Assembly (NCBI GenBank): GCA_030527105.1
Contig: JAUNBK010000028.1
Location: 1 to 40,059 of the forward strand
Reading direction: 5' to 3'
DNA: 40,059 bases
DNA from: Planctomycetia bacterium
GTDB taxonomy: Bacteria; Planctomycetota; Planctomycetia; Pirellulales; Thermoguttaceae
A program made the translations under genes and the position numbers. This document shows positions 16,836 through 25,592 of this stretch, piece by piece. Position 1 is the first letter of the stretch; each line of letters starts with the position of its first letter. The notes beneath the pieces were generated by a model, which had not been told where the DNA came from, searched no databases, and saw nothing but the letters and a program-made list of their open reading frames with translations.

Positions 16836-19187
16836 GGCGCCACAACACAAGCCCAGCGCCCAGCGCGAGAAGGAGCCACGTGGAGGGTTCCGGAACTGCG
16901 GCGGAGGCAGCGCCTTGAAGCGTCAAGCCCGAGCCGTTTGAAACGAGGCTCCAACTGCCGCGGAGATCGGGCGCCAAAAGGAGATTCCAATCGAAATCGT
17001 CCGCCACGCCCGTCGGCAACGAGGTCATGATATCGTACTTATAATCGAGCGCCTCGCCAAAATTGTCCAAAATATCCAAAAATCCGTAGTCGTCTGACGT
17101 AATCTCCCCCACAGTCAGCTTCGAAAAGTCGGTTGCCGAATTGAGTAGCAAGTCGATGCTCCCGCTGTTCGCCGTGAGATCGCCGAGATCGTACACCCCG
17201 GTTCCCAACGCCAATGTGCCGCCGTTGAGCGTAACGCCACCGGTGCCGACCGCAACTGCGTCCGCGCTGGTGAGTTGGAGCGTGCCAGCGCTGATCGTAG
17301 TGCCGCCCGAGTGAGCAAGTGCGCCAGTGAGCGTCGTGGTACCGGTTCCCAATTTCGTGAGGGTTCCCGAGCCAGAAAGGTTGCTCGAAACGGCCTGCGT
17401 TGCGTCGGTCGAAAATACAACGCCTCCTTCCGAGAGGGTAATCGTTCCGACGGAAATCGTTTCCCCCGTGAGCGTTAATCCGCCAGCGCCAGTCTTATTC
17501 ACTGCGAAGTCGCTGCCTGTGAGGTTTCCTCCCAGCGTCAACCCGTTGCCGACGGCGTTGATTGTCGAATTTGCCGTCACGGTCGTGCCGCCGTCAGGCG
17601 TGAAACTTACCGCGCTAAACACATCCAAGGTGCCGCCTGCCAGTTCCACTGCACCAAGTTTTTCTGGTTCCCGCGGATCTGTAGTCTACCCCCGGAATTC
17701 ACCTTAAACGCTATATTATCATGAGAGAAAAAATCCGCACTCTCAATATTCACGCCCGTGTAGCTGCCAATTTCAATGGTACCCGAATAGTTGTCATAAA
17801 TGGAACCGGAAGCATCGCGAGTATTGAACGTAAGGACGCCTAAATTCGTTGAAGCGCTCCCAGCAGTGTTGCTCAGGATAATGTCGAAACTTACGGGGGC
17901 AGCGGCAGTACCCCACGAGGAATCATCTGTAAAGGCTAACCACGCAGCCGACGAAGTGTTAGAGTTTCGGATATCGAGCTTGAGGGCATTTCCCGTCGTG
18001 ACTTCGAGTGGCTTTGTGAGGGAAAAAAGCATACCTGCGGTTGCATTGACAGAAAGCGTTCCTCCATCAAATACGACCTTCGACGTGCCGCTGATGGCAT
18101 TCATGCTGCTGATGCGCAATACGCCAGAGTTCGAACCAATGGTAGAAAGCGTCGTGGCGCCCGTGTAGATGTTGTTTGCGTTGGAAAGCGTCAGAATCCC
18201 GCGTGCAACTTTAAGAGCAAGTTGTCCACCCGTAGTGCCGTCGGAAACCACGCCAGAGAAGGTAGAATTACTCCCGCAATTGGACGTCCCAACTGTAAGA
18301 GTTTGCGTCCCCGATGTGGCACTGGAGGAAATAGCGCCAGAGATGTTGCCACCCTCTGTGCCAATCGTGGCATCTCCTTTCAGAAAAACGTCGCCAGTGA
18401 CGTTTGCCCCCAGCCGGATTGCACCGCGATTCTCCCGGTTGCCCGTACCGATGATGTACGTGTCGCAAGCGAGTGGGGTGGTCGCCACAAAAATCTGCGC
18501 TTGGTCCATAATGTCCAACGTAATATTCCCATTGGAGGCGAATGTCGAAGCCCCGGCGCGATTGGTATTCAGCTTGGTGTTCGCAGAATAATTGTCGTTG
18601 TGTACCTCAATCGTCCCGGCAAAATCCGTAAACGTGCTTGTCAGACGGATATCCGAAGCCGTTAAACGCAACCGCAAAGTGCCGTCTCCAGTAAAGGTAT
18701 AGTTGTTTATCGCGTCAGAGTCGCCTGCAATGGCATTGCGCACGAACGTACCACCATTGGTCAGATCAATGGTGACGCCAGTGGTCGAAGCGTCTGTTGC
18801 AAGCGTCCCGCTGCCGTAAGTAAACGTCCCGCCCGCGACGTTAATGCTGGGAGTATAAAGCGTCCCGCCAGAAAGCGTGTAGGCGGCTCCCGTATTGAGA
18901 GTAACAGAAGTGCCAATCGTCGCCGTGCCAGCGCCTTGGGTGAGCGTCGCACCAGTGGCAGTAAGCGTTGCCGCGACCGCCCCGTCGTCTACCGTGACCG
19001 CAAACGGCGTTTCATTCGTCGGAACGATTGCCGTATCGTCAGCGGTAGGAGCAGTCCCACCCCAGTTGCCGCTCGTCGTCCAGTTTGTATCGGTTCCGCC
19101 ACCCATCCACGTCACATCAGCAGCCCAAACAGTGCCGAACAAGAACGCGCACACGCACGCCACGGAACAAATTCGCATCCATCTCAT
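16825..19187 (-). pseudogene. PEP-CTERM autotransporter-repeat protein, split by a -1 frameshift
   Basis: Two consecutive frames form one protein of about 787 residues. The first runs from ATG 19187 (AGGAG eight bases upstream; signal peptide ending TVWA) through a G-x-W-x-x-x-x-N-W-type beta-repeat start and long beta-strand-rich repeats. It loses sense at the A5 run (minus strand) at 17659-17663. Adding one A joins it to the second frame, which continues GAVELAGGTLDVFS, carries a clear autotransporter repeat (GGTTISAGTLQLTSADA) and ends in a PEP-CTERM signal (VPEPSTW, hydrophobic, RRKK). As written, the truncated product would be exported without the C-terminal sorting signal. Decay, slippage-based switching and an assembly error are all possible. 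It has its own promoter at 19254-19281. Confidence 0.8.
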
Positions 19188-19253
19188 CCTAAAATCTCCT
19201 ATTTGCTATTCTTTCATTGTCTCTTTCGTCGTCCACGAGGAACCAATACACAC

Positions 19254-19281
19254 ATTTTACACCGATACGCGATAATTGCAA
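19254..19281 (-). promoter_or_regulatory. Sigma-70-type promoter of the split PEP-CTERM gene
   Basis: On the minus strand TTGCAA (19276-19281), a 16-bp spacer and TAAAAT (19254-19259), about 65 bases upstream of the start codon at 19187. Confidence 0.6.
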
Positions 19282-19359
19282 GCATAAAACAGGGAAAAAA
19301 TAAAAAAAACCGAAAAAAGAGGGAAAAGGGGCTGAAACCGAACGCTTCCCCCGACGAAA

Positions 19360-20508
19360 TCACTCACCTTGCCCGAGAACGACCTCGACGGAGCGCCGCC
19401 GCCCCGCCTGCTCAATGAGAAGCGTGACGGTGTCTCCAGGACGAAAAGACTCGACGACGCTCAACAAGTCGTCTGGCGTCGCGACCGGCTGCTTGTTGAT
19501 TCCCACGATGAATTGAGCCGATTGGCGATCCATGGCTTGGTATTCATAAAGATAAGGGCCCTGCCGCTTTTGCTTCGTGACGATTTGCGGTCCCGCCAAC
19601 CCCGCCGCAGCCGCCGGTCCGCCGGGCTGAACGCGGGTGATGAGGAGACCAAATTCGGTCTTCATCACCTGCTCGATGCCGAGATTCGGTCGAATCACTC
19701 TACCATGCTCGATAAGCTGCGGGATGATTCTCGTGATCGTATTGACGGGAATCGCAAACCCAACCCCCGCACTGTCGCCAGAACGACTTGCAATCGCCGT
19801 GTTCATGCCGATCAACTCGCCGTAGCTGTCGAGAAGCGGCCCGCCCGAATTGCCCGGATTGATGGCAGCGTCGATCTGAACCACCTGCTTGATCGTGCGC
19901 GCCTGATTCTGGCTCGGCAACGAACGATTCAAACTCGAAATGACACCAGTCGAAAGGGTAAGCTCCAAGCCAAAGGGGTTGCCAATGGCGTAGACTTTCT
20001 GCCCGACCTTGAGGCGGGAAGAGTCCCCAAACCGGACGGGAAACAATTCGTCTTCTGGCGCTTTGACACGAATAATCGCGGTGTCATTCGCAGGATCCGC
20101 CCCAACGAGCTGCGCGGAGTAGGAATTTCCGCTAAATAGCGTGACCTGTATCTCCGTGGCGCTTGCAATGACGTGGAAGTTTGTGGCAATGTGCCCATTT
20201 TTGTCGATCACAAACCCACTTCCCTCGCCCTGCGCGATCGTTTCCCTGTAGAAGAAATTCTCGCGCCGACTCTGCGTCGTGATGTTGACGACACCCTTGC
20301 TCGCCTCCTCATAAATGCGGATGTTGATTTTCTCCTCGGTCGTCAAACCGGCAAGATAATTTTCGTCCGTATGAAGCGACTGCGCAAGCGACTCTGGAAC
20401 GAAATGCGACCGCTCCACATGAAAAACGCGGTAGCAAATCAACCCGAGGACGACCGAAAGGAATGCCGTCGTAACGATAGGAAAAATGGTGTTTCGCATG
20501 GTATTCAT
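19360..20508 (-). CDS. HtrA/DegP-like membrane-anchored serine protease with one PDZ domain
   Basis: A 382-residue protein with an N-terminal membrane anchor or uncleaved signal (about 8-27), a trypsin-like S1C protease domain (about 70-265) and one PDZ domain (about 265-380). The triad is H112 (TNFHVI), D142 (ANDTAI) and S221 (GNSGGP). This is the layout of DegS-like periplasmic quality-control or stress-sensing proteases, which cut misfolded or regulatory proteins. It starts 24 bases after the PQQ-propeller gene on the same strand, so co-transcription is likely. The ribosome-binding site is weak and either of two nearby ATG codons (20508, 20499) could start it. Confidence 0.93.
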   Translation of the reverse strand: MNTMRNTIFPIVTTAFLSVVLGLICYRVFHVERSHFVPESLAQSLHTDENYLAGLTTEEKINIRIYEEASKGVVNITTQSRRENFFYRETIAQGEGSGFVIDKNGHIATNFHVIASATEIQVTLFSGNSYSAQLVGADPANDTAIIRVKAPEDELFPVRFGDSSRLKVGQKVYAIGNPFGLELTLSTGVISSLNRSLPSQNQARTIKQVVQIDAAINPGNSGGPLLDSYGELIGMNTAIASRSGDSAGVGFAIPVNTITRIIPQLIEHGRVIRPNLGIEQVMKTEFGLLITRVQPGGPAAAAGLAGPQIVTKQKRQGPYLYEYQAMDRQSAQFIVGINKQPVATPDDLLSVVESFRPGDTVTLLIEQAGRRRSVEVVLGQGE

Positions 20509-20532
20509 GATATAGTGGAAGTATTGAATTCG

Positions 20533-22080
20533 TTACCCGATTTTCGGAGCAGTACGTTGTTTGACATCAGGTCCCTGAGGCATACCCGGGAGCGCCTTGG
20601 GAGAGCCGGAACCATCGGGGGAATCTCCACCCTCGGCATCTTGTCCGCCGCCGTGCTTGGACTTGTCACGAATATCGAAGCAGAAGATCGAATTCCCCTC
20701 CCGAAGATAAAGGAACCCATTCGCAACGACCGGCGTGACGCCCAATCCCTTCTTCATCTGGGGGAGCGCGAACTTGCCACGGAGCTTGAACCCCTCAGGA
20801 CTCGCCTCGACAAGCGCCAAGACGCCACTCGACGTTCGCACATAGAGAAGCCCCTCGGCATAAGTCATTGTCGCAAAGCGTTCTGGCATCTTCGGCAGCG
20901 CGGCAGCCTTCTTTTTCTTCGACTTGGGCGCCTTCGGAATCGTCAAAGAGGGTGGCGGATCGGCAAAACCCAAATACTCACGATCCTGCACAAGAGACGC
21001 CGTCGAACGCTTGCGCGAACGTGGCGCGTCGTCTTCCTCCTCTTCCTCCTCGAAGAGTGAGTCGTCCTTCCAGACCATTTCGCCCGTCTTGTAGTTGAAG
21101 CAGACAAGTCCGTCGTCCGTGCACGTGAAAACGTAATCGTTCACCTTGAGCATGTCGCCACACGTGACCTTGAGTTTCTTGTCAAACCATATTTCCTCGA
21201 CACGGTAGGTGGTGCCCTCTTTTTGCACCCAAACGAGACCCGTGCCCGCAGCGCTGGAGGCGAGCATCGTCTGCCCAAACCAAATCGGCGCGACAGGATT
21301 GTATCCGCTTGGGTGCGCGACGGCTTCGTAACGCCACCGGACGTCGCCGTTTCCACGCACTTTGACGCCGTAGAGTCCGCCGCCCGAGAAGGTGACGTAC
21401 TGGTGTTCGCGTCCGAAAGAGGCTTTGACGATTGGGGAATACCCCGCCGGCATACCGGTTTTGGCAGCCCAAACGTTCGCGCCCCAGTGCCGATTGATCG
21501 CGACCATGGAAGCCCCCGGACCACCGGGACAAATAATGACCCACTTCCCATCGACGTATGGGGACTCGCAATACCCACCCTGCGGCAAGGTTCCCCCCAT
21601 TGTGGAGATGGCGTTGCGCACCCATCGCGTTGCGCCGCTGCCCGCATCCATCGCGACCAAATTCCCAGAAGAACTGAGCGCGTAGAGGAAATTTTTATAA
21701 ATCGTCGGAGTGGAACGCTGGACGGGGAGCTTCGAACCTCGAGCTGACTTGCCAATGGGGCGCGCCCAAAGCGTTTTCCCACTCTGGTTTTCGATGCAAA
21801 ATACGCACTCCATCCCACCCTTCTGACCAATGGTGTAGACACAGTTCCCAAAAACGGCAATTCCGTTTGTCGTCTGACCTGCGTTGGAATTCTTCCACAC
21901 AAGCTGAGGGAGGCTCTCCTCCGTCCAATTTCTCAAGAGACCGGTCTCGGACGACAAGCCGTTCCGGTTCGGACCTCTGGCGGTCGGCCAGTCGGCGCCC
22001 ACCGCAAGGCGCGGCGCGACAAAAAGACCGATCATCAATGACGACGCGAACATTAATTTCAAATAATACAAATTTTTCAC
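20533..22080 (-). CDS. Exported PQQ-type beta-propeller repeat protein
   Basis: A 515-residue protein with a signal peptide (about 1-28) and repeated PQQ-like propeller blades (SGKTLWARP, NLVAMDAGSGATRWVR, FNYKTGEMVWKD). It begins with the DWPTARGPNRNG motif common in planctomycete PQQ-repeat proteins. A low-complexity acidic stretch (EEEEEEDD) and a Lys/Pro-rich insert interrupt the later blades, and the tail is Gly/Asp/Pro-rich. No quinoprotein dehydrogenase catalytic motifs are recognised, so a scaffold or BamB-like binding role is more likely than enzyme activity. The GTG at 22080 is preferred: it lies eight bases after AAGGAA, while the TTG at 22086 lies too close. The HtrA-like gene follows directly. 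Confidence 0.85.
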   Translation of the reverse strand: MKNLYYLKLMFASSLMIGLFVAPRLAVGADWPTARGPNRNGLSSETGLLRNWTEESLPQLVWKNSNAGQTTNGIAVFGNCVYTIGQKGGMECVFCIENQSGKTLWARPIGKSARGSKLPVQRSTPTIYKNFLYALSSSGNLVAMDAGSGATRWVRNAISTMGGTLPQGGYCESPYVDGKWVIICPGGPGASMVAINRHWGANVWAAKTGMPAGYSPIVKASFGREHQYVTFSGGGLYGVKVRGNGDVRWRYEAVAHPSGYNPVAPIWFGQTMLASSAAGTGLVWVQKEGTTYRVEEIWFDKKLKVTCGDMLKVNDYVFTCTDDGLVCFNYKTGEMVWKDDSLFEEEEEEDDAPRSRKRSTASLVQDREYLGFADPPPSLTIPKAPKSKKKKAAALPKMPERFATMTYAEGLLYVRTSSGVLALVEASPEGFKLRGKFALPQMKKGLGVTPVVANGFLYLREGNSIFCFDIRDKSKHGGGQDAEGGDSPDGSGSPKALPGMPQGPDVKQRTAPKIG

Positions 22081-22188
22081 GGACAAGGTTCCTTTTCGTG
22101 GTTAGGACATTCTCTTAAACGATTCCCTTTATTTTACACCCAAAGTGAGGAAAAATCCAGACCATGTAAGGGAAAATTTCAAAAAAAC

Positions 22189-23049
22189 TCAAATATTCTT
22201 CTCAATTTCCCTCATATAGTCGATACTTTTCTTCGATAACGCCTCCACTCCTGGGGAATAGTCGAACACCTCGACGCTGATCCAACCGTCGTACTTCACG
22301 TCTTTTAATGCTTTGAAAATTGGAGTAAAATCAAGTTCCCCGAAGCCCGGTCCTTGAAGGTTGGGGTCGTTTGCGTGGAAGTGCTTCGTCGACGCGGCAT
22401 ATTGTCGAATGACGTCCGCCATTGGTCGCCTGGAGCCGTCGGGATTAATCTCCCCGCCCCACATCGCCTTGCAATCGAGATGAAGCTGGACGTGAGGCGA
22501 CTTGAGCATATCAATGAGCGTGAGCGTCTCTGCCGCGCAGGTGAGGAAGTTGGTCTCGCTCGGCGCAAGTGGCTCCAACGCAATACACACGCCGTTTTTC
22601 TCCAAGGTGGGGAGCAGCTCCCTCAGCGCGTCGGCAGCGTAGCGATACGCCTGGTCTCGCGTGACGCCCAACTCGATATTCCTCTGCTTTGGCGACCCCC
22701 AGACCATGATATTCCCACCCAAATCGGCACAAAGATCAATGAGCGCTTTGCCATACTCCACCGTTGCGTTTCGAATATTCGCGTCGGGGTGCGTGAGATG
22801 AAATCCTTCCGTCTTGGCAAGGAGCCAATGAAGCCCGAGAATTTCGAGGCCAGCATTCTTTGCGATTTTTCGAATTTCCGCGCGTTTCTCTGTCGAAATA
22901 TCCCGCACGTCCGCCGACTTTCCAACGGGCGTGAGAGTGAAGGGCGCCAACTCCATTCCCGTGTAACCACACTGCGCCGCAAAGTCGAATTGTTTTTCGA
23001 GCAACCAGCCTTCGTATAACTCGTTGCACATCGCGTACTTAAATGCCAT
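22189..23049 (-). CDS. Sugar phosphate isomerase/epimerase-family TIM barrel
   Basis: A 286-residue cytoplasmic protein of the xylose-isomerase-like TIM-barrel family (AP_endonuc_2). The expected metal ligands are visible at the ends of strands: E159 (ALEPL), D192 (HLDCK), H225 (KHFHAND) and E260 (SVEVFDY). Members isomerise or epimerise sugars and polyols; the substrate cannot be told. ATG 23049 follows AAAGGA. It is divergent from pheS and transcribed alone from the promoter at 23141-23169. Confidence 0.9.
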   Translation of the reverse strand: MAFKYAMCNELYEGWLLEKQFDFAAQCGYTGMELAPFTLTPVGKSADVRDISTEKRAEIRKIAKNAGLEILGLHWLLAKTEGFHLTHPDANIRNATVEYGKALIDLCADLGGNIMVWGSPKQRNIELGVTRDQAYRYAADALRELLPTLEKNGVCIALEPLAPSETNFLTCAAETLTLIDMLKSPHVQLHLDCKAMWGGEINPDGSRRPMADVIRQYAASTKHFHANDPNLQGPGFGELDFTPIFKALKDVKYDGWISVEVFDYSPGVEALSKKSIDYMREIEKNI

Positions 23050-23140
23050 CGTTCATCCTTTCATGAAAAAAGCGTCGAAACGTTTGTCGTAGAATCTCGC
23101 CAGGTTCCCACGCCACGGACGAAAGAACCTACTTGCGACC

Positions 23141-23169
23141 AGTATAGCACATGAAAAATCAAACGACAA
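23141..23169 (-). promoter_or_regulatory. Promoter of the isomerase gene with a C7 tract upstream
   Basis: On the minus strand TTGTCG (23164-23169), a 17-bp spacer and TATACT (23141-23146). Two bases upstream of the -35 is a run of seven C (23172-23178, minus strand), giving CCCCCCCGCTTG. Confidence 0.6.
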
Positions 23170-23231
23170 GCGGGGGGGAGAATTTTTTGGGAGTCTGAAT
23201 GTCTCGGGCGGGAAAATATTTGTCCCCCCGC

Positions 23232-23260
23232 TTGAAATTTTTTCCGCTTTAGGGTAAAAT
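23232..23260 (+). promoter_or_regulatory. Promoter of pheS with a C6 tract upstream
   Basis: TTGAAA (23232-23237), a 17-bp spacer and TAAAAT (23255-23260). Two bases before the -35 is a run of six C (23224-23229), giving CCCCCCGCTTG, a mirror of the divergent isomerase promoter. The 338-base gap 23050-23388 holds these two promoters and no further gene. Confidence 0.65.
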
Positions 23261-23388
23261 GAGCGATCGAAGGTGTTTTTGTGTTTGCGCAGCCCCACCT
23301 CCAGTGCGAGGGCGACGCGCCACGCTCGCGGATCGTCGCGAGAACCTCATTTTTGGCGCGCGATGCGTATTTTCAAGGATTAGGAAAA

Positions 23389-24414
23389 ATGTTGGAAATC
23401 AAAGAACAATTCCTCGCTGATTTGCAAAACGCACCGTCTTCAGAGGCGGTCGAGCAGGTTCGTATCAAATATCTCGGACGAAAGGGCGTGATCACAACGC
23501 TCGCCAAAAATACGGACTTTAGCAAGTTGTCGCCTGAAGAGAAGCGCACGTTCGGCGCAAAGCTCAACGAGCTTAAAAACTTTGCCGAGGAACAACTCGC
23601 AAGCGCGAAGGATGCCGCCTCGACACGAAACCTCGGCGCGAAAAAGTCGACCGGATTGGATTTGACGCTCCCGGGCACGGGGAGGACTCTCGGCGCCCTT
23701 CATCCGATCACGCTCATTCAGATGGAGTTGGAGGCAATCTTCCAAGGGATGGGATTCATGGTTATTCCGAGTCCTGAGTGCGAGTTGGAGTACTATAATT
23801 TCGACGCCGTGAATACGCCTGCCGATCACCCTGCGCGCGAGATGCAGGACACGTTTTGGATGACGAACGGAATGCTCTTGCGCACGCAGACGTCGGCCAA
23901 CCAGTGCCGAACGATGGAGAAGTACGGTGTCCCACTTCGTGCGATTTTCCCCGGGCGCTGCTTCCGAAACGAGGCGGTCGATCCGAGTCACGAAAATACT
24001 TTCTATCAGTGCGAGGGTCTGGTCATCGACAAGAACATCTCGGTCGCCAATTTGATTGCCGTGATGAAGACGCTCCTGAGCGAGATTTTCCACCGCGACG
24101 TGGTCGTTCGGCTGCGCCCAGGATTCTTCCCGTTTGTCGAGCCGGGGTTTGAGTTGGACGTACGCTGTCTTTTGTGCGACGGAGAGGGTTGCTCAACGTG
24201 CCACGGGTCGGGCTGGATCGAACTCATCCCGTGCGGTCTCGTGCATCCGCGCGTTTTGGAGTACGGCGGCATTGATCCGAACGAATACAGCGGCTTCGCG
24301 TTTGGTGCGGGTCTCACTCGACTTGCGATGATGAAATTTGGTATCCCGGACATCCGACTCCTCAACGCGGGCGACGTGCGATTCAACGAGCAATTCCCTG
24401 CGTTCGTCCCTTGA
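23389..24414 (+). CDS. pheS: Phenylalanine-tRNA ligase alpha subunit
   Basis: A 341-residue class II aminoacyl-tRNA synthetase subunit that charges tRNA-Phe with PheT. The N-terminal coiled-coil tRNA-binding arm (about 1-90) carries the family KYLGRKGVITTL block. The catalytic core holds HPITLIQMELEAIF, motif 2 (FPGRCFRNEAVDPSHENTFYQ) and motif 3 (GFAFGAGLTRLAMM). A CxxC-x3-CxxC zinc-finger-like insert (CLLCDGEGCSTCHGSGW) interrupts the core, as in several non-proteobacterial PheS proteins. ATG 23389 gives the usual family length and follows AGGATTAGGA. pheT is not adjacent; the next gene, 18 bases on, is lpxI. Confidence 0.97.
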   Translation: MLEIKEQFLADLQNAPSSEAVEQVRIKYLGRKGVITTLAKNTDFSKLSPEEKRTFGAKLNELKNFAEEQLASAKDAASTRNLGAKKSTGLDLTLPGTGRTLGALHPITLIQMELEAIFQGMGFMVIPSPECELEYYNFDAVNTPADHPAREMQDTFWMTNGMLLRTQTSANQCRTMEKYGVPLRAIFPGRCFRNEAVDPSHENTFYQCEGLVIDKNISVANLIAVMKTLLSEIFHRDVVVRLRPGFFPFVEPGFELDVRCLLCDGEGCSTCHGSGWIELIPCGLVHPRVLEYGGIDPNEYSGFAFGAGLTRLAMMKFGIPDIRLLNAGDVRFNEQFPAFVP

Positions 24415-24431
24415 TGTAGGGATTCCCTGAA

Positions 24432-25319
24432 GTGGAGGGGAGGAAGAAGATTTGCCTCGTCGCGGGCTGGGGGCGGTATCCGATTTATATCGCCCATGCC
24501 CTCAAGAAACAGGGGTTCGAAGTCCACGCTTTTGGCATCGTCGAGCACGCAGACCACAAAGCGCTAGGTGAGATTTGCGACGTCTACCAAAAGATCGGCA
24601 TGTGTCGACTGGGCAAGGTCGTGCGGCACATGCGCGCGCAGAATATCTCCGACGTTCTCATGGTGGGAAAGTACTTCAAGTGGAAGCTCTTCCGCCCTTG
24701 GTCGTTCGTGCGGCACGTGCCCGACTGGACGATGGTGCGATTGTTGGGCGCGCACTTTTTGAGGAATCGCAAAGATTGTCAGGACGATACGATTATGCGG
24801 GCTATTTCGAACTTTCTCAACGGTCTTGGTTTTCGACTGGGCGTGCCGACGGATTTTGTGCCAGAGCTTCTCGTGCCGGGGGGGATTTTAACGAAGCGCG
24901 CCCCGAACGAGGCGCAGTGGAGGGACATTCGCTATGGATTCCGCGTCGCGAAGGAGTTGGGGCGTTTCGACGTGGGGCAGTCGGTACTCGTCGCCAATGG
25001 GGTCGTCATTGCGGTGGAAGCGGTGGAAGGGACGGACTTGTGTATCGAAAGAGCCGGGATGCTCTGCCAAAAAGGGGGGCTGATTCTCGTCAAAACCGCG
25101 AAACCTGAGCAGGATATGAGGTTTGACGTCCCGACGATCGGCTTGCGCACGCTCGAACTCTTCGCCAAGGCGGGCGGGCGCGTCGTTGCAATCGAGGCGG
25201 ACAAGACGATTCTGATCGACGAGAACGAAACCATTGATTTTGCCAATCAGCATGGGATCGTCATTTGCGCAGTGCGAGATGGCGAGGCAATCTCCCCTGT
25301 CGATGTTCCCTCGGCATAA
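24432..25319 (+). CDS. lpxI: UDP-2,3-diacylglucosamine pyrophosphatase LpxI
   Basis: A 295-residue protein of the LpxI (DUF1009) family, which cleaves UDP-2,3-diacylglucosamine to lipid X in lipid A synthesis, replacing LpxH. The N-terminal domain begins ICLVAGWGRYPIYIA and the C-terminal catalytic part holds the family blocks VANGVVIAVEAVEGTD, GGLILVKTAKPEQDMRFDVPTIG and AGGRVVAIEA. The start is probably GTG 24432, with AGGGA about ten bases upstream. Only 17 bases separate it from pheS, so the two form one unit. Its presence shows that the host makes lipid A and has an outer membrane. Confidence 0.92.
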   Translation: MEGRKKICLVAGWGRYPIYIAHALKKQGFEVHAFGIVEHADHKALGEICDVYQKIGMCRLGKVVRHMRAQNISDVLMVGKYFKWKLFRPWSFVRHVPDWTMVRLLGAHFLRNRKDCQDDTIMRAISNFLNGLGFRLGVPTDFVPELLVPGGILTKRAPNEAQWRDIRYGFRVAKELGRFDVGQSVLVANGVVIAVEAVEGTDLCIERAGMLCQKGGLILVKTAKPEQDMRFDVPTIGLRTLELFAKAGGRVVAIEADKTILIDENETIDFANQHGIVICAVRDGEAISPVDVPSA

Positions 25320-25370
25320 AACGAACCACGCCCCTCGTTGTGCGCAATTTTCATGACGCTCGAAAAAATT

Positions 25371-25433
25371 TCTACCCGTTTTCCTATAAAATTTTCGTTT
25401 TCGCGCCGTTTTGCGATCCGGGGTACGTCCCTG
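25371..25433 (-). mobile_element. Degraded partial copy of the 106-bp element
   Basis: CCCGTTTTCCTATAAAATTT and the following TTTTGCGATCCGGGGTACG follow the family consensus in order and spacing for about 60 bases, after which the match is lost. It lies between lpxI and the promoter at 25505. Confidence 0.4.
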
Positions 25434-25504
25434 TTTTGTCGTGCTCTGCTCTTGATTCCATATGCATTTGCGCAAAAAGACAATTAAATTCGCGTAATAT
25501 TGTA

Positions 25505-25532
25505 TTGAAAAAAGCACACACTGGTGTATAAT
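25505..25532 (+). promoter_or_regulatory. Sigma-70-type promoter of the LamG/PEP-CTERM gene
   Basis: TTGAAA (25505-25510), a 16-bp spacer and TATAAT (25527-25532), about 60 bases before the start codon at 25593. Confidence 0.72.
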
Positions 25533-25592
25533 GTTATCATGGCGTAGTTGTGTGGTCGTTGACTATGGAACAAATTTTGAGGGGAAACTTCC

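Noticed and set aside
17656..17666. Programmed -1 ribosomal frameshifting at the A-run of the split PEP-CTERM gene
   Set aside because: The run is five A then C rather than a full slippery heptamer, and the other broken genes in the window lack any slippery site, so decay or a sequence error is the simpler reading.
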